Both the position numbers and the translations under genes were made by a program. From NCBI GenBank assembly GCA_000621765.1, contig JHXJ01000011.1:57906-121905 (forward strand): DNA of 64,000 nucleotides, written 5' to 3'. Below the pieces are notes generated by a model that ran no database searches, was not told the DNA's origin, and was given only the letters and a program-made list of their open reading frames with translations. Source of the DNA: Ruminococcaceae bacterium AB4001. Lineage in GTDB: Bacteria > Bacillota > Clostridia > Saccharofermentanales > Saccharofermentanaceae. This document shows positions 35,255-43,851 of this stretch, piece by piece (position 1 is the stretch's first letter; each line of letters begins with the position of its first letter).

Positions 35255-36349
35255 TTAAGAAATCTTCCTGCCCGAACCCGACCTGCCCTTTGCCCCCATG
35301 AGGAAACTTAAGAAAGGGATCCTGAATGCGATTTCTGCACAGGCAAAGGTCGCCAGATAAGCGCATACGACCGGAACGGAGTAGGCCAGAACCGTATTCG
35401 TTCCGAGAAGATCTGAGAACCAATACTGGAACAGGACCATCCATAAGAAATGGATGCTGAAAAAGAGGAAAGACCTCTGTGATAAATAGCCTGATACTTT
35501 GCCCGAGCGGTCCAGCAGATTCTTCCCGATTCCGATCAGTGCAAGGATCATGAACCATTCTGTAAAGGCTTTTGCTATCGTGTTTACTACGCCGAAATCT
35601 TTTCCAGACCAGATAAACATATAGACATCAGTTATGCCGGAAACAAGTCCTACAGCCAAAGAAACATATCTGTATTTTTCTATTCTTTCCAACACTTCGT
35701 CATTCGTGAAAATGAAATATCCGATAAGGAAAACATATAGATATTCTGCAAAACTCTTGCCGCCGACGACAAGAAGATCGTACAAGAAGGGAAGAGGTAT
35801 TACGAACAGACAGAGTGCCCAGAACGGCAGATTCCCGGACGGTTCCTTTTTGAATATCCGCTTTGACAAAGCAATGATTCCAATTCCAACGACCGAGATC
35901 ACAAACAGGAAATAGAGGAACCAGAACTGACCGACTCCAAAGCCGCCGTCAAATCCTGACAGATCCGTCCACTTGGTAAAGAATATCCTGTAATGCCCGA
36001 AAAAACCTCCCCCATAACCGCAGTTGGTCTTATCGCCTATATAGGCCATGACAGGACAGAAAAACAGCGTGCCGAATACAAATGGAATAAGAAGTCGCTT
36101 AACCCTCTCTATCATAAACTGTCCGTAAGTGCGTTTCTTCAGCGCGTACCGCGTGCTCATTCCCGCAAGAAGGAACATTACAGGCATATAGAAAGGACTG
36201 CAGAACACAATAAAACTGCTTATTGCCTTGTCGGGATAGAAAAGGAAATAATTCAGTTCTCCCCACGTGTTGAATGCCTGTGCAGCATGGTAAGGTATCA
36301 GCAGCAGTATTATCAGGCACCTGATGTTATCGATGAAGTGTTTCCGCAT
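35255..36349 (-). CDS. Acyltransferase family 3 membrane protein
   Basis: 364 residues, about ten membrane helices. The start MRKHFIDNIRCLIILLLIPYHAAQAF, with the R/H pair near the first helix, is typical of the acyltransferase-3 (OafA-like) family that moves acetyl or other acyl groups onto surface glycans or lipids. The FGVGQFWFLYFLF segment and a basic C-terminal tail also fit. It starts 3 nt after the DinB-like gene's stop and ends 11 nt before the lipoprotein. The substrate cannot be told from sequence. Confidence 0.85.
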   Translation of the reverse strand: MRKHFIDNIRCLIILLLIPYHAAQAFNTWGELNYFLFYPDKAISSFIVFCSPFYMPVMFLLAGMSTRYALKKRTYGQFMIERVKRLLIPFVFGTLFFCPVMAYIGDKTNCGYGGGFFGHYRIFFTKWTDLSGFDGGFGVGQFWFLYFLFVISVVGIGIIALSKRIFKKEPSGNLPFWALCLFVIPLPFLYDLLVVGGKSFAEYLYVFLIGYFIFTNDEVLERIEKYRYVSLAVGLVSGITDVYMFIWSGKDFGVVNTIAKAFTEWFMILALIGIGKNLLDRSGKVSGYLSQRSFLFFSIHFLWMVLFQYWFSDLLGTNTVLAYSVPVVCAYLATFACAEIAFRIPFLSFLMGAKGRSGSGRKIS

Positions 36350-36352
36350 GCT

Positions 36353-37015
36353 TTAATGAGTCGCTTTCAATTTGTTTATTATTCTGAGACACGCCTCAAC
36401 ATGCATTATCCAATGTCTCGAAAACGGCATCTGGATGAGGCCGCGGATATCTTTATCACACCAGTAATCAATAAGCCAGACTGCTTCTTCGTCTTTGCTT
36501 ACGACATTAAGACTTTCCAAAGCAGCTTTGCGTTCATCAGTTACCGGCCGCTTCATGTCGTCGAATGACAGATTCCGGGCTATCTCTTCAGTACTCTTTT
36601 TCACTTCATGAATATAAGCGTACAGTTCATCTATATTCAGCTGTCTTGAAAAATCTGCGATCTGCTCTTTGACCAGCTCGTTTCCCGTTGTGATTATCGG
36701 TGATCCTGTTTTCTTCTGATAACCGCCGCTGAACAGGATCTGGTCATCTCCATTGACCAGGGTATGCGCAACAATGTCTTCAATACGGAAGATGTGCCAG
36801 AGAGAATATGCAACCGTTTTGCTGTGATAGCCTTTTGCATTTATGAAAGGAATCGAACAGTAGTCTTCGTCTGTCAGTATGTCTCTCCATGAATCGATCG
36901 TATCCATCAGGTTTGTGCGAAGTAAAGTCAAAGTCTCTACGCCTGATTCAAAGGTATCTTTTTTCTTCAGCTGAAGCCGGAGCGTCTTATTCATTTCGGA
37001 CCAATCTTTATTCAC
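36353..37015 (-). CDS. DinB/YfiT-like four-helix protein
   Basis: 220 residues, mostly helical. The N-terminal helix LLRTNLMDTIDSWRDIL, then VAYSLWHIFRIEDIVAHTL with the metal-ligand-type His, and a late His (RHWIMHVEACLRII), fit the DinB-like superfamily. Members bind a metal and often act as thiol-dependent transferases or stress proteins. The start is GTG (37015), supported by GGGAG 8 nt upstream; an internal ATG at 36994 lacks an SD. A minus-strand TGATATAAT at 37051-37043 is the likely promoter of this three-gene unit. Confidence 0.72.
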   Translation of the reverse strand: MNKDWSEMNKTLRLQLKKKDTFESGVETLTLLRTNLMDTIDSWRDILTDEDYCSIPFINAKGYHSKTVAYSLWHIFRIEDIVAHTLVNGDDQILFSGGYQKKTGSPIITTGNELVKEQIADFSRQLNIDELYAYIHEVKKSTEEIARNLSFDDMKRPVTDERKAALESLNVVSKDEEAVWLIDYWCDKDIRGLIQMPFSRHWIMHVEACLRIINKLKATH

Positions 37016-37042
37016 AGCGAATACTCCCTTCCAACATAGAAT

Positions 37043-37078
37043 ATTATATCATCGCAGCAAAGGAGTTCCTGATATAAT
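37043..37078. promoter_or_regulatory. Divergent pair of extended -10 promoters
   Basis: TGATATAAT on the minus strand (37051-37043) faces away from TGATATAAT on the plus strand (37070-37078), only 18 bp apart. They should drive the DinB-like unit and the lipoprotein at 37144. Two polymerases could not occupy both at once. Confidence 0.6.
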
Positions 37079-37143
37079 TGAAGTGGTTTATTTGGCATAT
37101 CAAGGGGATACAACATCAGATCATAAATTAACGGGGGATACTG

Positions 37144-37734
37144 ATGAAGAAACTTAGCCGGATATTATGTCTTGTACTGACTGTTTTGATGGGTCTTTCC
37201 ATGACAGGCTGCACTGAGAATAAACAGACGGAGAGCAGCGTTGATCAGAACGTTCTACAAGACGCGATGGTCGATGGTTTTGATAACCATTCAGAGAAGA
37301 ATTATTCATTTTATGTTATGAAAGTTAAGGATGAATACATGTCGATCATTGACGAATGTGTCGATGTTTATAATCTTCAGGAAAACATAAAAAAAGATAT
37401 GGAAGATGGTCAGATCGCCTTAGTGAAAGCAGATGTGATTATCTTAAAAGGCGGTATTGCCGGATATTGCAATGATATCCATGTGGAAAAAGTCAGATCG
37501 ATCAAGTTCCTGGATTATAAAGATGTAGTCAAAAAAGTTGATATTCCCATTGCAGGCACCGAAGAATTCTCGTATTACAGACGGTTTTTCCAATATGAGT
37601 TTAACGGCGATATCTATTTTGTTTTCCTGTTCAGACAATATATCGAAGTTTATTGTAACGGCGAGCCGTACTTGGAATACGAGTTCAGTGAACTGGAAGA
37701 TGATTTCAGACCATTCTTTGACAGTCTGACGTAA
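37144..37734 (+). CDS. Small lipoprotein, unknown function
   Basis: 196 residues. Signal peptide with lipobox SMTGC (cysteine at residue 23), followed by a secreted domain with no recognised family. The start is preceded by AACGGGGGATACTG. Its promoter is the plus-strand TGATATAAT at 37070-37078, giving a leader of about 60 nt. The hairpin at 37786-37820 likely ends it. Divergent from the DinB/acyltransferase/lipoprotein unit. Confidence 0.7.
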   Translation: MKKLSRILCLVLTVLMGLSMTGCTENKQTESSVDQNVLQDAMVDGFDNHSEKNYSFYVMKVKDEYMSIIDECVDVYNLQENIKKDMEDGQIALVKADVIILKGGIAGYCNDIHVEKVRSIKFLDYKDVVKKVDIPIAGTEEFSYYRRFFQYEFNGDIYFVFLFRQYIEVYCNGEPYLEYEFSELEDDFRPFFDSLT

Positions 37735-37785
37735 ACAGCCGGAGTCTGGGTCGCATAAGACTATTTAATTCCAATAGCGAAAATG

Positions 37786-37820
37786 AGCTGTCACAATTTG
37801 TTTTGCGGCAGCTTTATCTT
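37786..37820 (+). terminator. Probable intrinsic terminator with wobble pairs
   Basis: AGCTGTCACAA (37786-37796) pairs with TTGCGGCAGCT (37803-37813) through two G-U-type positions, followed by a T-rich TTTATCTT. It lies 50 nt after the lipoprotein stop. Confidence 0.55.
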
Positions 37821-37840
37821 ATATAGGGCATTGTTCTCCG

Positions 37841-37869
37841 TTGTGATTGCCAATCCTATCCAATATAAT
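37841..37869 (+). promoter_or_regulatory. Promoter of the polysaccharide lyase gene
   Basis: TTGTGA (37841-37846), a 17-bp spacer and TATAAT (37864-37869), with the start codon 50 nt downstream. Confidence 0.6.
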
Positions 37870-37918
37870 AGACACGCGGGATCCGGCTTAAACTCTACCG
37901 GTCCGCAAAGGGGTCTAT

Positions 37919-40786
37919 ATGAATAAGAAGCACTTTTTGAGCGTAATGCTCGTTATTGTCATGCTTTTCGGTATGACACCGGGCAATATTTTCGCGACGG
38001 AAAATTCCGGAACGGATTACGGTACATTCACCAGCGGCAGTCAGGTCATCAGCGAAATGATCGAGAAAAACGGGATGAATGCACACCCGAGACTCATCAT
38101 GACAGAAGAGAAGTTTGATGGCCTGAAATCTCACATTGATGATGGTACGGTGACGGCAATTGTTCTCCAACAACTTCAGGCCGAAGCAGACAGGATCATC
38201 CGTGAGTGTGAAATCCAGAAGTATGATGCCTATGGCGATAAGCATCTTCTCGAAACATCAAAAAGAATACAGCGATACGTTGCTACACTGGCTCTGGCAT
38301 ACAATGTTTTCGGTGACGAAAAATATGCTGAACGATGCTACGCGGAACTTGAATCGGCATGTAATTTCCCGGACTGGAGTCCTAAGCATTTCTTGGATAC
38401 TGCTGAAATGTGCACAGCCTTCGCATATGGCTACGACTGGCTTTATCACTGGATGACTCCTGAGCAGAGGACTCTTATACGTACAAACCTGATTGAAAAA
38501 GGATTGAATCAGGTTATGGAAGATTATACTGACACGCCTTCGGACCGCAAGCGTACTTACAAATGGTATCAGGATAAGAAAGGCGATAACTGGCAGCTGG
38601 TTTGCACAGGCGGCACAAATCTGGCGGCACTTGCGATCGGTGATGAACAGGATGCAAGGGATATTGCTTCCAAAGTTCTTGACTATGGTTATAAGAGAGC
38701 ATATTCTTTTGTGCGCCGTGCATACAGTGTTACAGACGGAACATACATTGAGGGTCTCGGCTATTGGGATTACGCCACATATTATCTAGGCCTTCAGTCC
38801 TCTGCACTGAAAACTGCAACGGGAACTGACTATGGTCTTGCTGACTATGAAGGTGTCCGCAAATCCGCAGAATTCGTTCGCTATATGAGTTCTAACGCTC
38901 CGACATCATTCAGCTTCGGTGATGACCGCGAAAGCCGTGATACGAGCTGGTCGGTTTTCCTGTGGCTTGGCGGACAGTTTAATGCACCTGAGTTATCGGC
39001 GATCCGTCGTAAGAAGCTGGTCGCAAAACCCGAGGCGAGCTACTTTGATGTTTTGTGGATCGACGAGAATAACCAGTCCGGCGGGGATCCCGATAAGGAG
39101 ACCGACTGGGGAGCTGTCGGATCGTCAAATGCAAGCTTCAGGAATACCTGGGATAAGAGCGGAATCGTAGCAGCTCTTCATGCCGGCGAAAACTGTTATA
39201 AATATCACGGACATTACGATCTCGGTTCGTTCTATATCGAATCTAACGGTTCGCGATTTTTTACTGATCTGGGCAATGAGGACTATGAGCTTGATAACCG
39301 TCAGTTTTCTTACCGTATCAAAGCAGAAGGACACAATACCCTTGTCATAAACCCGACAGAGGATATTGACCAGCGTGAAGGCGCAAACTGTCTCATAACA
39401 GAATTCAAGAGCGGAGATACAGCCTATGCCGTCACTGACTTAACTGATGCATACGGTCCGAGCGGTGCAAAAAGCGTAGTCCGCGGTCTTAAGATGATTA
39501 AGGATAAAGAGTGTGTAATCATCCAGGATGAGATCTCTCTTGCTAAAGCAGGTGAGATATACTGGTTCGCCCACACGGCAGGACAGATCAAAGTCGCTTC
39601 TGACGGCAAAAGCGCTATCGTAACTGTCGGATCTGACAGATTATGGGTGGGACTTATCAGCGGTAGCGGTAAGTTTACCTCAATGAAAGCTGAGCCGCTT
39701 TCAACATCCATGGACATACCCGGAGCAACGGATAACAGCGACTACAGAAAGCTTGCAATCCATCTGACGAATACCAAAGAAACGACGATCTCCGTGGCTT
39801 GTATCCCGTTGAAAAAGGGTGAGACAAAACCTTCATGGACACCTTCCCTGAGTCCTATTTCCCAATGGTCCGTTGAGGATACCGTCCTTGGCGGAGAGCT
39901 TTCCGGATGCTCCTTAAGCCTCTCAGGTGATATCGGCGTAAACTTCTATATGGATCTTTCTTCAGTAGATCTTTCTAAAGATGCATACGTGGAGCTGACT
40001 GTTCCTTCAGGCAGCAAGACCGAGACGAGAAAGGTCTACGTAAAGGCTAAATCAGGTGAGAACCGCACTGTTGCGGGGACCGTTACCCAGGGAAAGAAGA
40101 CCTACTACGTATTCAAGTGCCAGGTATCGGCGAGGGATTTCGCCTCAGAGATCGGCGTGCAGCTGGTCGACGGTAATAGAAAAGGAACTAAATATTCCTA
40201 TTCCGTTAAGTACTATGCCGAATATCTTCTGTCTCATGCGGACGGCAATGCCGAATATAAGAAGGCCGCTCCGTTGGTAAGATCACTGGTAAGCTACTGC
40301 ACATGGGCGCAGCAGTACTTCAAGGTTGATTCTTCTCTTATCGATAAGTCTTATCTGAATAACGATGAAGTCAAATCTGTTGCTGCACAGGAAGTTGCAA
40401 AGGCGGCACCGCGTACTGCGGTCATCCTTGATGAGATCCCCGGCGTGACCTTTGAAGGTTCTACGATCACTCTTGAGTCAGAGACGACAATGTCACTTTA
40501 TTTCAAGAGCAGTAAGGAGCTGACTTTCTCATGCAACCGCAGCAATGAGCTTGAAGTAGTGAAAGAGGATGGCTATCAGGTAGTGCGTATCCACGGGATT
40601 TCCGCGGCTGCTCTTGATGAAGCCTTCGACCTGAAGATTACCTGCGATGGAAAAGAGGGTTTGGTCAGATACAGTGTTCTGAATAATATTTCTGACTCTC
40701 TCGGGTATTATTCTGATGAGACGCTGAAAAATCTCGTAAAGTCGCTGTATTTGTATCATAAAGCGGCTGAGGTCTATTTCAACTGA
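37919..40786 (+). CDS. Secreted heparinase II/III-like polysaccharide lyase
   Basis: 955 residues with a signal peptide (about 1-27). Residues about 50-400 form the alpha/alpha-toroid part (MCTAFAYGYDWLYHWM, NWQLVCTGGTNLAALAIG, DGTYIEGLGYWDYATYYLG). The beta-sandwich follows, with the heparinase signature GHYDLGSFYIESNGSRFF and EGHNTLVINP. The lyase part ends near 650. The last roughly 300 residues form a separate module that begins SGCSLSLSGDIGVNFYM and ends near LVKSLYLYHKAAEVYF, which I have seen as a C-terminal unit in clostridial surface proteins but cannot name. It should cleave uronic-acid-containing glycans outside the cell. RBS AAGGGG; strong terminator downstream. Confidence 0.87.
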   Translation: MNKKHFLSVMLVIVMLFGMTPGNIFATENSGTDYGTFTSGSQVISEMIEKNGMNAHPRLIMTEEKFDGLKSHIDDGTVTAIVLQQLQAEADRIIRECEIQKYDAYGDKHLLETSKRIQRYVATLALAYNVFGDEKYAERCYAELESACNFPDWSPKHFLDTAEMCTAFAYGYDWLYHWMTPEQRTLIRTNLIEKGLNQVMEDYTDTPSDRKRTYKWYQDKKGDNWQLVCTGGTNLAALAIGDEQDARDIASKVLDYGYKRAYSFVRRAYSVTDGTYIEGLGYWDYATYYLGLQSSALKTATGTDYGLADYEGVRKSAEFVRYMSSNAPTSFSFGDDRESRDTSWSVFLWLGGQFNAPELSAIRRKKLVAKPEASYFDVLWIDENNQSGGDPDKETDWGAVGSSNASFRNTWDKSGIVAALHAGENCYKYHGHYDLGSFYIESNGSRFFTDLGNEDYELDNRQFSYRIKAEGHNTLVINPTEDIDQREGANCLITEFKSGDTAYAVTDLTDAYGPSGAKSVVRGLKMIKDKECVIIQDEISLAKAGEIYWFAHTAGQIKVASDGKSAIVTVGSDRLWVGLISGSGKFTSMKAEPLSTSMDIPGATDNSDYRKLAIHLTNTKETTISVACIPLKKGETKPSWTPSLSPISQWSVEDTVLGGELSGCSLSLSGDIGVNFYMDLSSVDLSKDAYVELTVPSGSKTETRKVYVKAKSGENRTVAGTVTQGKKTYYVFKCQVSARDFASEIGVQLVDGNRKGTKYSYSVKYYAEYLLSHADGNAEYKKAAPLVRSLVSYCTWAQQYFKVDSSLIDKSYLNNDEVKSVAAQEVAKAAPRTAVILDEIPGVTFEGSTITLESETTMSLYFKSSKELTFSCNRSNELEVVKEDGYQVVRIHGISAAALDEAFDLKITCDGKEGLVRYSVLNNISDSLGYYSDETLKNLVKSLYLYHKAAEVYFN

Positions 40787-40816
40787 GATTCATTAAAATC
40801 AGATTATTTAAACAGG

Positions 40817-40860
40817 GTGTCGCAGACGTGAAGGGATTCACTACAGCGGCACTTTTTTTT
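40817..40860 (+). terminator. Intrinsic terminator with two-part stem
   Basis: Outer GTGTCGC (40817-40823) pairs with GCGGCAC (40846-40852); inner GTGAA pairs with TTCAC around GGGA. A run of eight T follows. Confidence 0.88.
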
Positions 40861-40882
40861 ATTGCACTCCACTGTCTGATAG

Positions 40883-40970
40883 TGTCCCTAAATTGTGAAT
40901 CAGGGGCCATTTAGTAACATTTTTTCGATAAAAGTGTACTTTTTTCGCGAAAAAGAAGCATTTAGGGACA
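40883..40970. repeat. Long-range inverted repeat element between terminator and ABC operon
   Basis: TGTCCCTAAAT (40883-40893) and ATTTAGGGACA (40960-40970) are perfect 11-bp inverted arms. Between them lies a nested CTAAA...TTTAG pair and the palindrome AAAAGTGTACTTTT (40930-40943). The layout recalls the CTAAA...TTTAG hairpins at 5085-5225. The remaining gap to 41149 shows no gene. Confidence 0.65.
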
Positions 40971-41149
40971 TTTTAAAGATGCATCCCGGACCTTGAAAAA
41001 GTCATTAAGCCTGTATATTCTTTTGCACTCTGTTTTGCGACAGGTTTTTGCCGTTCATATGCCAGAAACGACCATTCACGTGTTTTTTATTTAACGCCTT
41101 CCTTTCTCCTGCTAATATCGCCTCAACAAAGCGAAAAGGAGATTGGAAT

Positions 41150-41875
41150 ATGGGATATGCAATCAGGACAGAGAACCTTATCAAGAGGTACAAGGACAAG
41201 ACGGCAGTCGCAGGCCTTACGCTGACCGTTAACGAGGGCGAGCTCATCGCGCTGCTCGGCGTTAATGGCGCAGGCAAGACCACTACGGTCAAAATGCTCA
41301 CGTGTCTTACGAAGCCCACTGAAGGCAGGGCAGAGATCATGGGATGCGATGTCGTAAAAGATTCCGAAAACGTTAAAAGACTCGTCGGAGTCTCGCCGCA
41401 GGACACTTCCGTAGCAGAGAACCTGACCGTAAAAGAGAATCTTGAGTTCATGGCTGACATCTGCCTTCCCAAGGAAAAGTCAGCTGCAGCCGTGGAAAAA
41501 ACGATCAAGGCATTCAGCCTGGAAGAGTTCAAAGACAAGAAAGCAAAACTTCTCTCAGGCGGTTACAAAAGAAAGCTCTCGATCGCGATGGCGATCATTG
41601 GTGACCCCAAGGTGCTCTTCCTCGACGAGCCTACTCTGGGCCTGGACGTTCTTGCCAGAAGGCAGCTGTGGCGTGAGATCGAAGCGCTCAAGAAGAACAT
41701 GACGATCATCCTCACAACACACTACATGGAAGAGGCACAGGCTCTGGCAGACAGGATCGTCATCATGAATGAAGGAAAAGTAATGGCCATAGGGACTCTC
41801 GAAGAACTTGAGAACATGACGGGCAGGAAAGGCCTGGAGGATGTTTTCATAAGCATCGCAGAGAAGACGGCATAA
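41150..41875 (+). CDS. ABC transporter ATP-binding protein (ABC-2 type exporter)
   Basis: 241 residues with Walker A LLGVNGAGKTTTVKML, signature LSGGYKRKL, Walker B VLFLDEPTLGLD and the switch His in TTHYMEEA. It powers the ABC-2 permease encoded 13 nt downstream; such pairs export drugs, lipids or polysaccharides. I placed the start at 41150 (AAAGGAGATTGGAAT before it) and not at an in-frame ATG 102 nt upstream, which has no SD and encodes unrelated sequence. Operon continues with permease, LytTR and DUF3021 genes. Confidence 0.93.
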   Translation: MGYAIRTENLIKRYKDKTAVAGLTLTVNEGELIALLGVNGAGKTTTVKMLTCLTKPTEGRAEIMGCDVVKDSENVKRLVGVSPQDTSVAENLTVKENLEFMADICLPKEKSAAAVEKTIKAFSLEEFKDKKAKLLSGGYKRKLSIAMAIIGDPKVLFLDEPTLGLDVLARRQLWREIEALKKNMTIILTTHYMEEAQALADRIVIMNEGKVMAIGTLEELENMTGRKGLEDVFISIAEKTA

Positions 41876-41888
41876 GGAGAATAAGACA

Positions 41889-42659
41889 ATGAAAAGAACA
41901 ATGGCATTTGCAAAAAGAAATCTGATAGAAGTTTTCAGAGATCCCCTGAGCTGGATCTTCTGCATCGCATTCCCGATCGTAATGCTCATAATAATGTCCA
42001 TCGTGAATTCTGCCATTCCGAAGGAGGCAGGCAACACGCTGTTTAGGATAGATAATCTCGCCGGTGGCATTGCGATCTTCGGACAGATGTTCATCATGCT
42101 CTTCACGGCTATCGCAGTCGCAAAGGACAGGAGCGGCGCATTCCTCACAAGGCTTTATTCTTCACCTATGAAGAGCGGAGATTTCGTATGGGGATACATC
42201 CTTCCGATGCTTTTAACTGCAGTGATCCAGGTAATCGTCTCACTCGTTGCAGCAGTCGTTATCTCCCTGATCTCAGACTATTCATTGAGCATCGCAGGAC
42301 TCCTTCTTGCAGTAGTTGCAGTCATTCCTTCTGCGCTGATGTTCTCCAGCATAGGATTCCTCTTCGGAACATTTTTTAATGAGAAGGCGGCTCCCGGCCT
42401 GTGCTCGATCATTATCTCCCTGGGTGCCATGATCGGAGGCATCTGGTTTGACGTAGAGGGTGTAGGAGGATTCATGTATAAGCTTGGAAGATGCCTGCCG
42501 TTCTTATATGCAACAAAGCTCGCCCGTGCTGCGATCACACTTAACTTCGGTGTCAAAGAATTCCTTTTGCCGCTTGGAGTGGTTGTTTTCGCTGCCATCG
42601 TATTAACGGTTCTCGCGGGCATTGTTTTCAACAGCAGGATGCGCGCTGACCAGAGGTAA
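41889..42659 (+). CDS. ABC-2 type transporter permease
   Basis: 256 residues with six membrane helices. The first cytoplasmic stretch RNLIEVFRDPLSWIFCIAFP and the later GFLFGTFFNEKAAPGL are typical of ABC-2 permeases of the daunorubicin-exporter class. It forms the membrane pore for the adjacent ATPase. AAGGAGAATAAGACA precedes the ATG. Its stop overlaps the region of an internal extended -10 for the LytTR gene. Confidence 0.9.
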   Translation: MKRTMAFAKRNLIEVFRDPLSWIFCIAFPIVMLIIMSIVNSAIPKEAGNTLFRIDNLAGGIAIFGQMFIMLFTAIAVAKDRSGAFLTRLYSSPMKSGDFVWGYILPMLLTAVIQVIVSLVAAVVISLISDYSLSIAGLLLAVVAVIPSALMFSSIGFLFGTFFNEKAAPGLCSIIISLGAMIGGIWFDVEGVGGFMYKLGRCLPFLYATKLARAAITLNFGVKEFLLPLGVVVFAAIVLTVLAGIVFNSRMRADQR

Positions 42660-42660
42660 A

Positions 42661-42669
42661 TGATATACT
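42661..42669 (+). promoter_or_regulatory. Extended -10 immediately upstream of the LytTR gene
   Basis: TGATATACT, starting 2 nt after the permease stop codon and ending 6 nt before the LytTR ATG. If used, the transcript would be leaderless or nearly so. A weak AGGAT is the only SD-like sequence. Confidence 0.5.
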
Positions 42670-42675
42670 CAGGAT

Positions 42676-43140
42676 ATGAAGATCCTTACAGAAACCGACA
42701 GCAAATACAAGGAGATAGAACTCCACGTTTGTAACAACGCCCTGACGGACGAGGTCAGGGCTATTGTCGGCGAACTGCACGAGATATATGACTACAACAT
42801 CCCGGGAACAGACGAGATCGGCAACAAGCGCCTGATAAGAAGAGCAGAGATCTTATCTGCATATTCTGAAGGCCAGCGCGTGATCGTGCTTACAGGCGAC
42901 GGACGCTATGTTGTACAGAAGAAACTATATGAATTGGAAACTGAACTTGGGGATGCGAACTTCATCAGGATATCCAAATCCGAGATAGTAAATATCCACA
43001 AGATAAAGTCACTCGACCTGAGCATCACGGGTACAATAAAGCTCGTTATGAAGACCGGCTATGAGACCTATGTCTCACGAAGAAACGTCGCTAAGATCAA
43101 AGAGAAACTTACTAAAGAAAAACTGGAGGGCAGGGCATGA
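42676..43140 (+). CDS. LytTR-family DNA-binding regulator
   Basis: 154 residues. An N-terminal segment of about 50 residues is followed by a LytTR domain (about 50-150: ILSAYSEGQRVIVLTGDGRYVVQKKLYELE, FIRISKSEIVNIHKIKSL, YVSRRNVAKIKEKL). There is no receiver domain, matching the small LytTR regulators that pair with DUF3021 membrane proteins. It probably controls the ABC transporter genes upstream and its own expression. It overlaps the DUF3021 gene by 4 nt (ATGA). Confidence 0.92.
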   Translation: MKILTETDSKYKEIELHVCNNALTDEVRAIVGELHEIYDYNIPGTDEIGNKRLIRRAEILSAYSEGQRVIVLTGDGRYVVQKKLYELETELGDANFIRISKSEIVNIHKIKSLDLSITGTIKLVMKTGYETYVSRRNVAKIKEKLTKEKLEGRA

Positions 43141-43604
43141 AAGAAGTTCTGAAAAGAGGCCTTACGAGCTTTGCGCTTTCAGCTTTCGCCGGGCTCATAG
43201 TTAATCTCATAATTGATATCATCATGAGCGCCGTTCTTAAGACGGGATTTCATTCAATGTCGCCGGAATATGTTGCGCTCTTTCCTTCGGTAACGATAGC
43301 GGCATACGTCAACATCCTGCTCTACGGCGTTATCGGCGTGACTTTCGCTCTGTCAGTTTATATCTACGAAGTCGAGAGAATAGGCTTCATCATCCAGAGC
43401 ATAATATACTTTGTCATCACCTCATCAGTATGCGTCGGCATAACGATCCTCTTATGGCAGCTCCACAAATACCCGTCAGCATTTATCTCCACACTGGCAG
43501 GTTATTTTGCAACACACGTGATAATGATGGTCATCGAATATCGAAAACTCAAAGCCGACATCAAAGCAATCAACGAATTGTCGGCGGATAAAGAACAGGC
43601 TTAA
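43137..43604 (+). CDS. DUF3021 family membrane protein
   Basis: 155 residues with four membrane helices (about 8-30, 48-70, 78-98, 105-125). Size, topology and a directly upstream LytTR gene (4-nt overlap) match the DUF3021 family. Its partner role may be to hold or inhibit the LytTR protein at the membrane, which is an inference from the conserved pairing. It converges on a decayed minus-strand gene with a 2-nt gap. Confidence 0.85.
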   Translation: MKEVLKRGLTSFALSAFAGLIVNLIIDIIMSAVLKTGFHSMSPEYVALFPSVTIAAYVNILLYGVIGVTFALSVYIYEVERIGFIIQSIIYFVITSSVCVGITILLWQLHKYPSAFISTLAGYFATHVIMMVIEYRKLKADIKAINELSADKEQA

Positions 43605-43606
43605 AC

Positions 43607-43846
43607 CTAAACAGTAAAACTCTCTGTTTTCAGATCACAATAGTATCTGCCGCTCTCGTCAGTAAACCGCAAGACATAACGCCGGAATTATTCTATCCGC
43701 TTTTCAAATCTGAACATGCCTTCAGGGAACTGCTCATCTCTTTTTCCAAACTCTTCCAAAGCACCGTAATTGAATGCTTCCTGATTATCTTTTATGAATT
43801 GTTCCCTGTCAGTTTCTGTTAAAGGGACTAATGAAACCGTAGTCAT
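43607..43846 (-). pseudogene. GNAT acetyltransferase-like remnant with in-frame stop
   Basis: On the minus strand an ATG at 43846 opens a frame beginning TTVSLVPLTETDREQFIKD and QEAFNYGALEEFG, which looks like the N-terminus of a GNAT N-acetyltransferase. The frame meets TAA at 43690-43688 after 52 codons, then stays open without further stops to TAG at 43607, adding RRYVLRFTDESGRYYC and a short tail. The whole is far too short for a GNAT domain (about 150 residues). It starts 5 nt after the HD-domain gene's stop, so it was the third gene of that operon. Confidence 0.6.
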
Positions 43847-43851
43847 TTTCC

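Noticed and set aside
34515..35558. Longer version of the lipoprotein gene starting at 35558
   Set aside because: The extension reads through the acyltransferase gene in another frame; the ATG at 35243 has an SD and a lipoprotein signal peptide.
41048..41149. N-terminal extension of the ABC ATPase
   Set aside because: No SD, and the sequence does not belong to the ABC fold; the ATG at 41150 is well supported.
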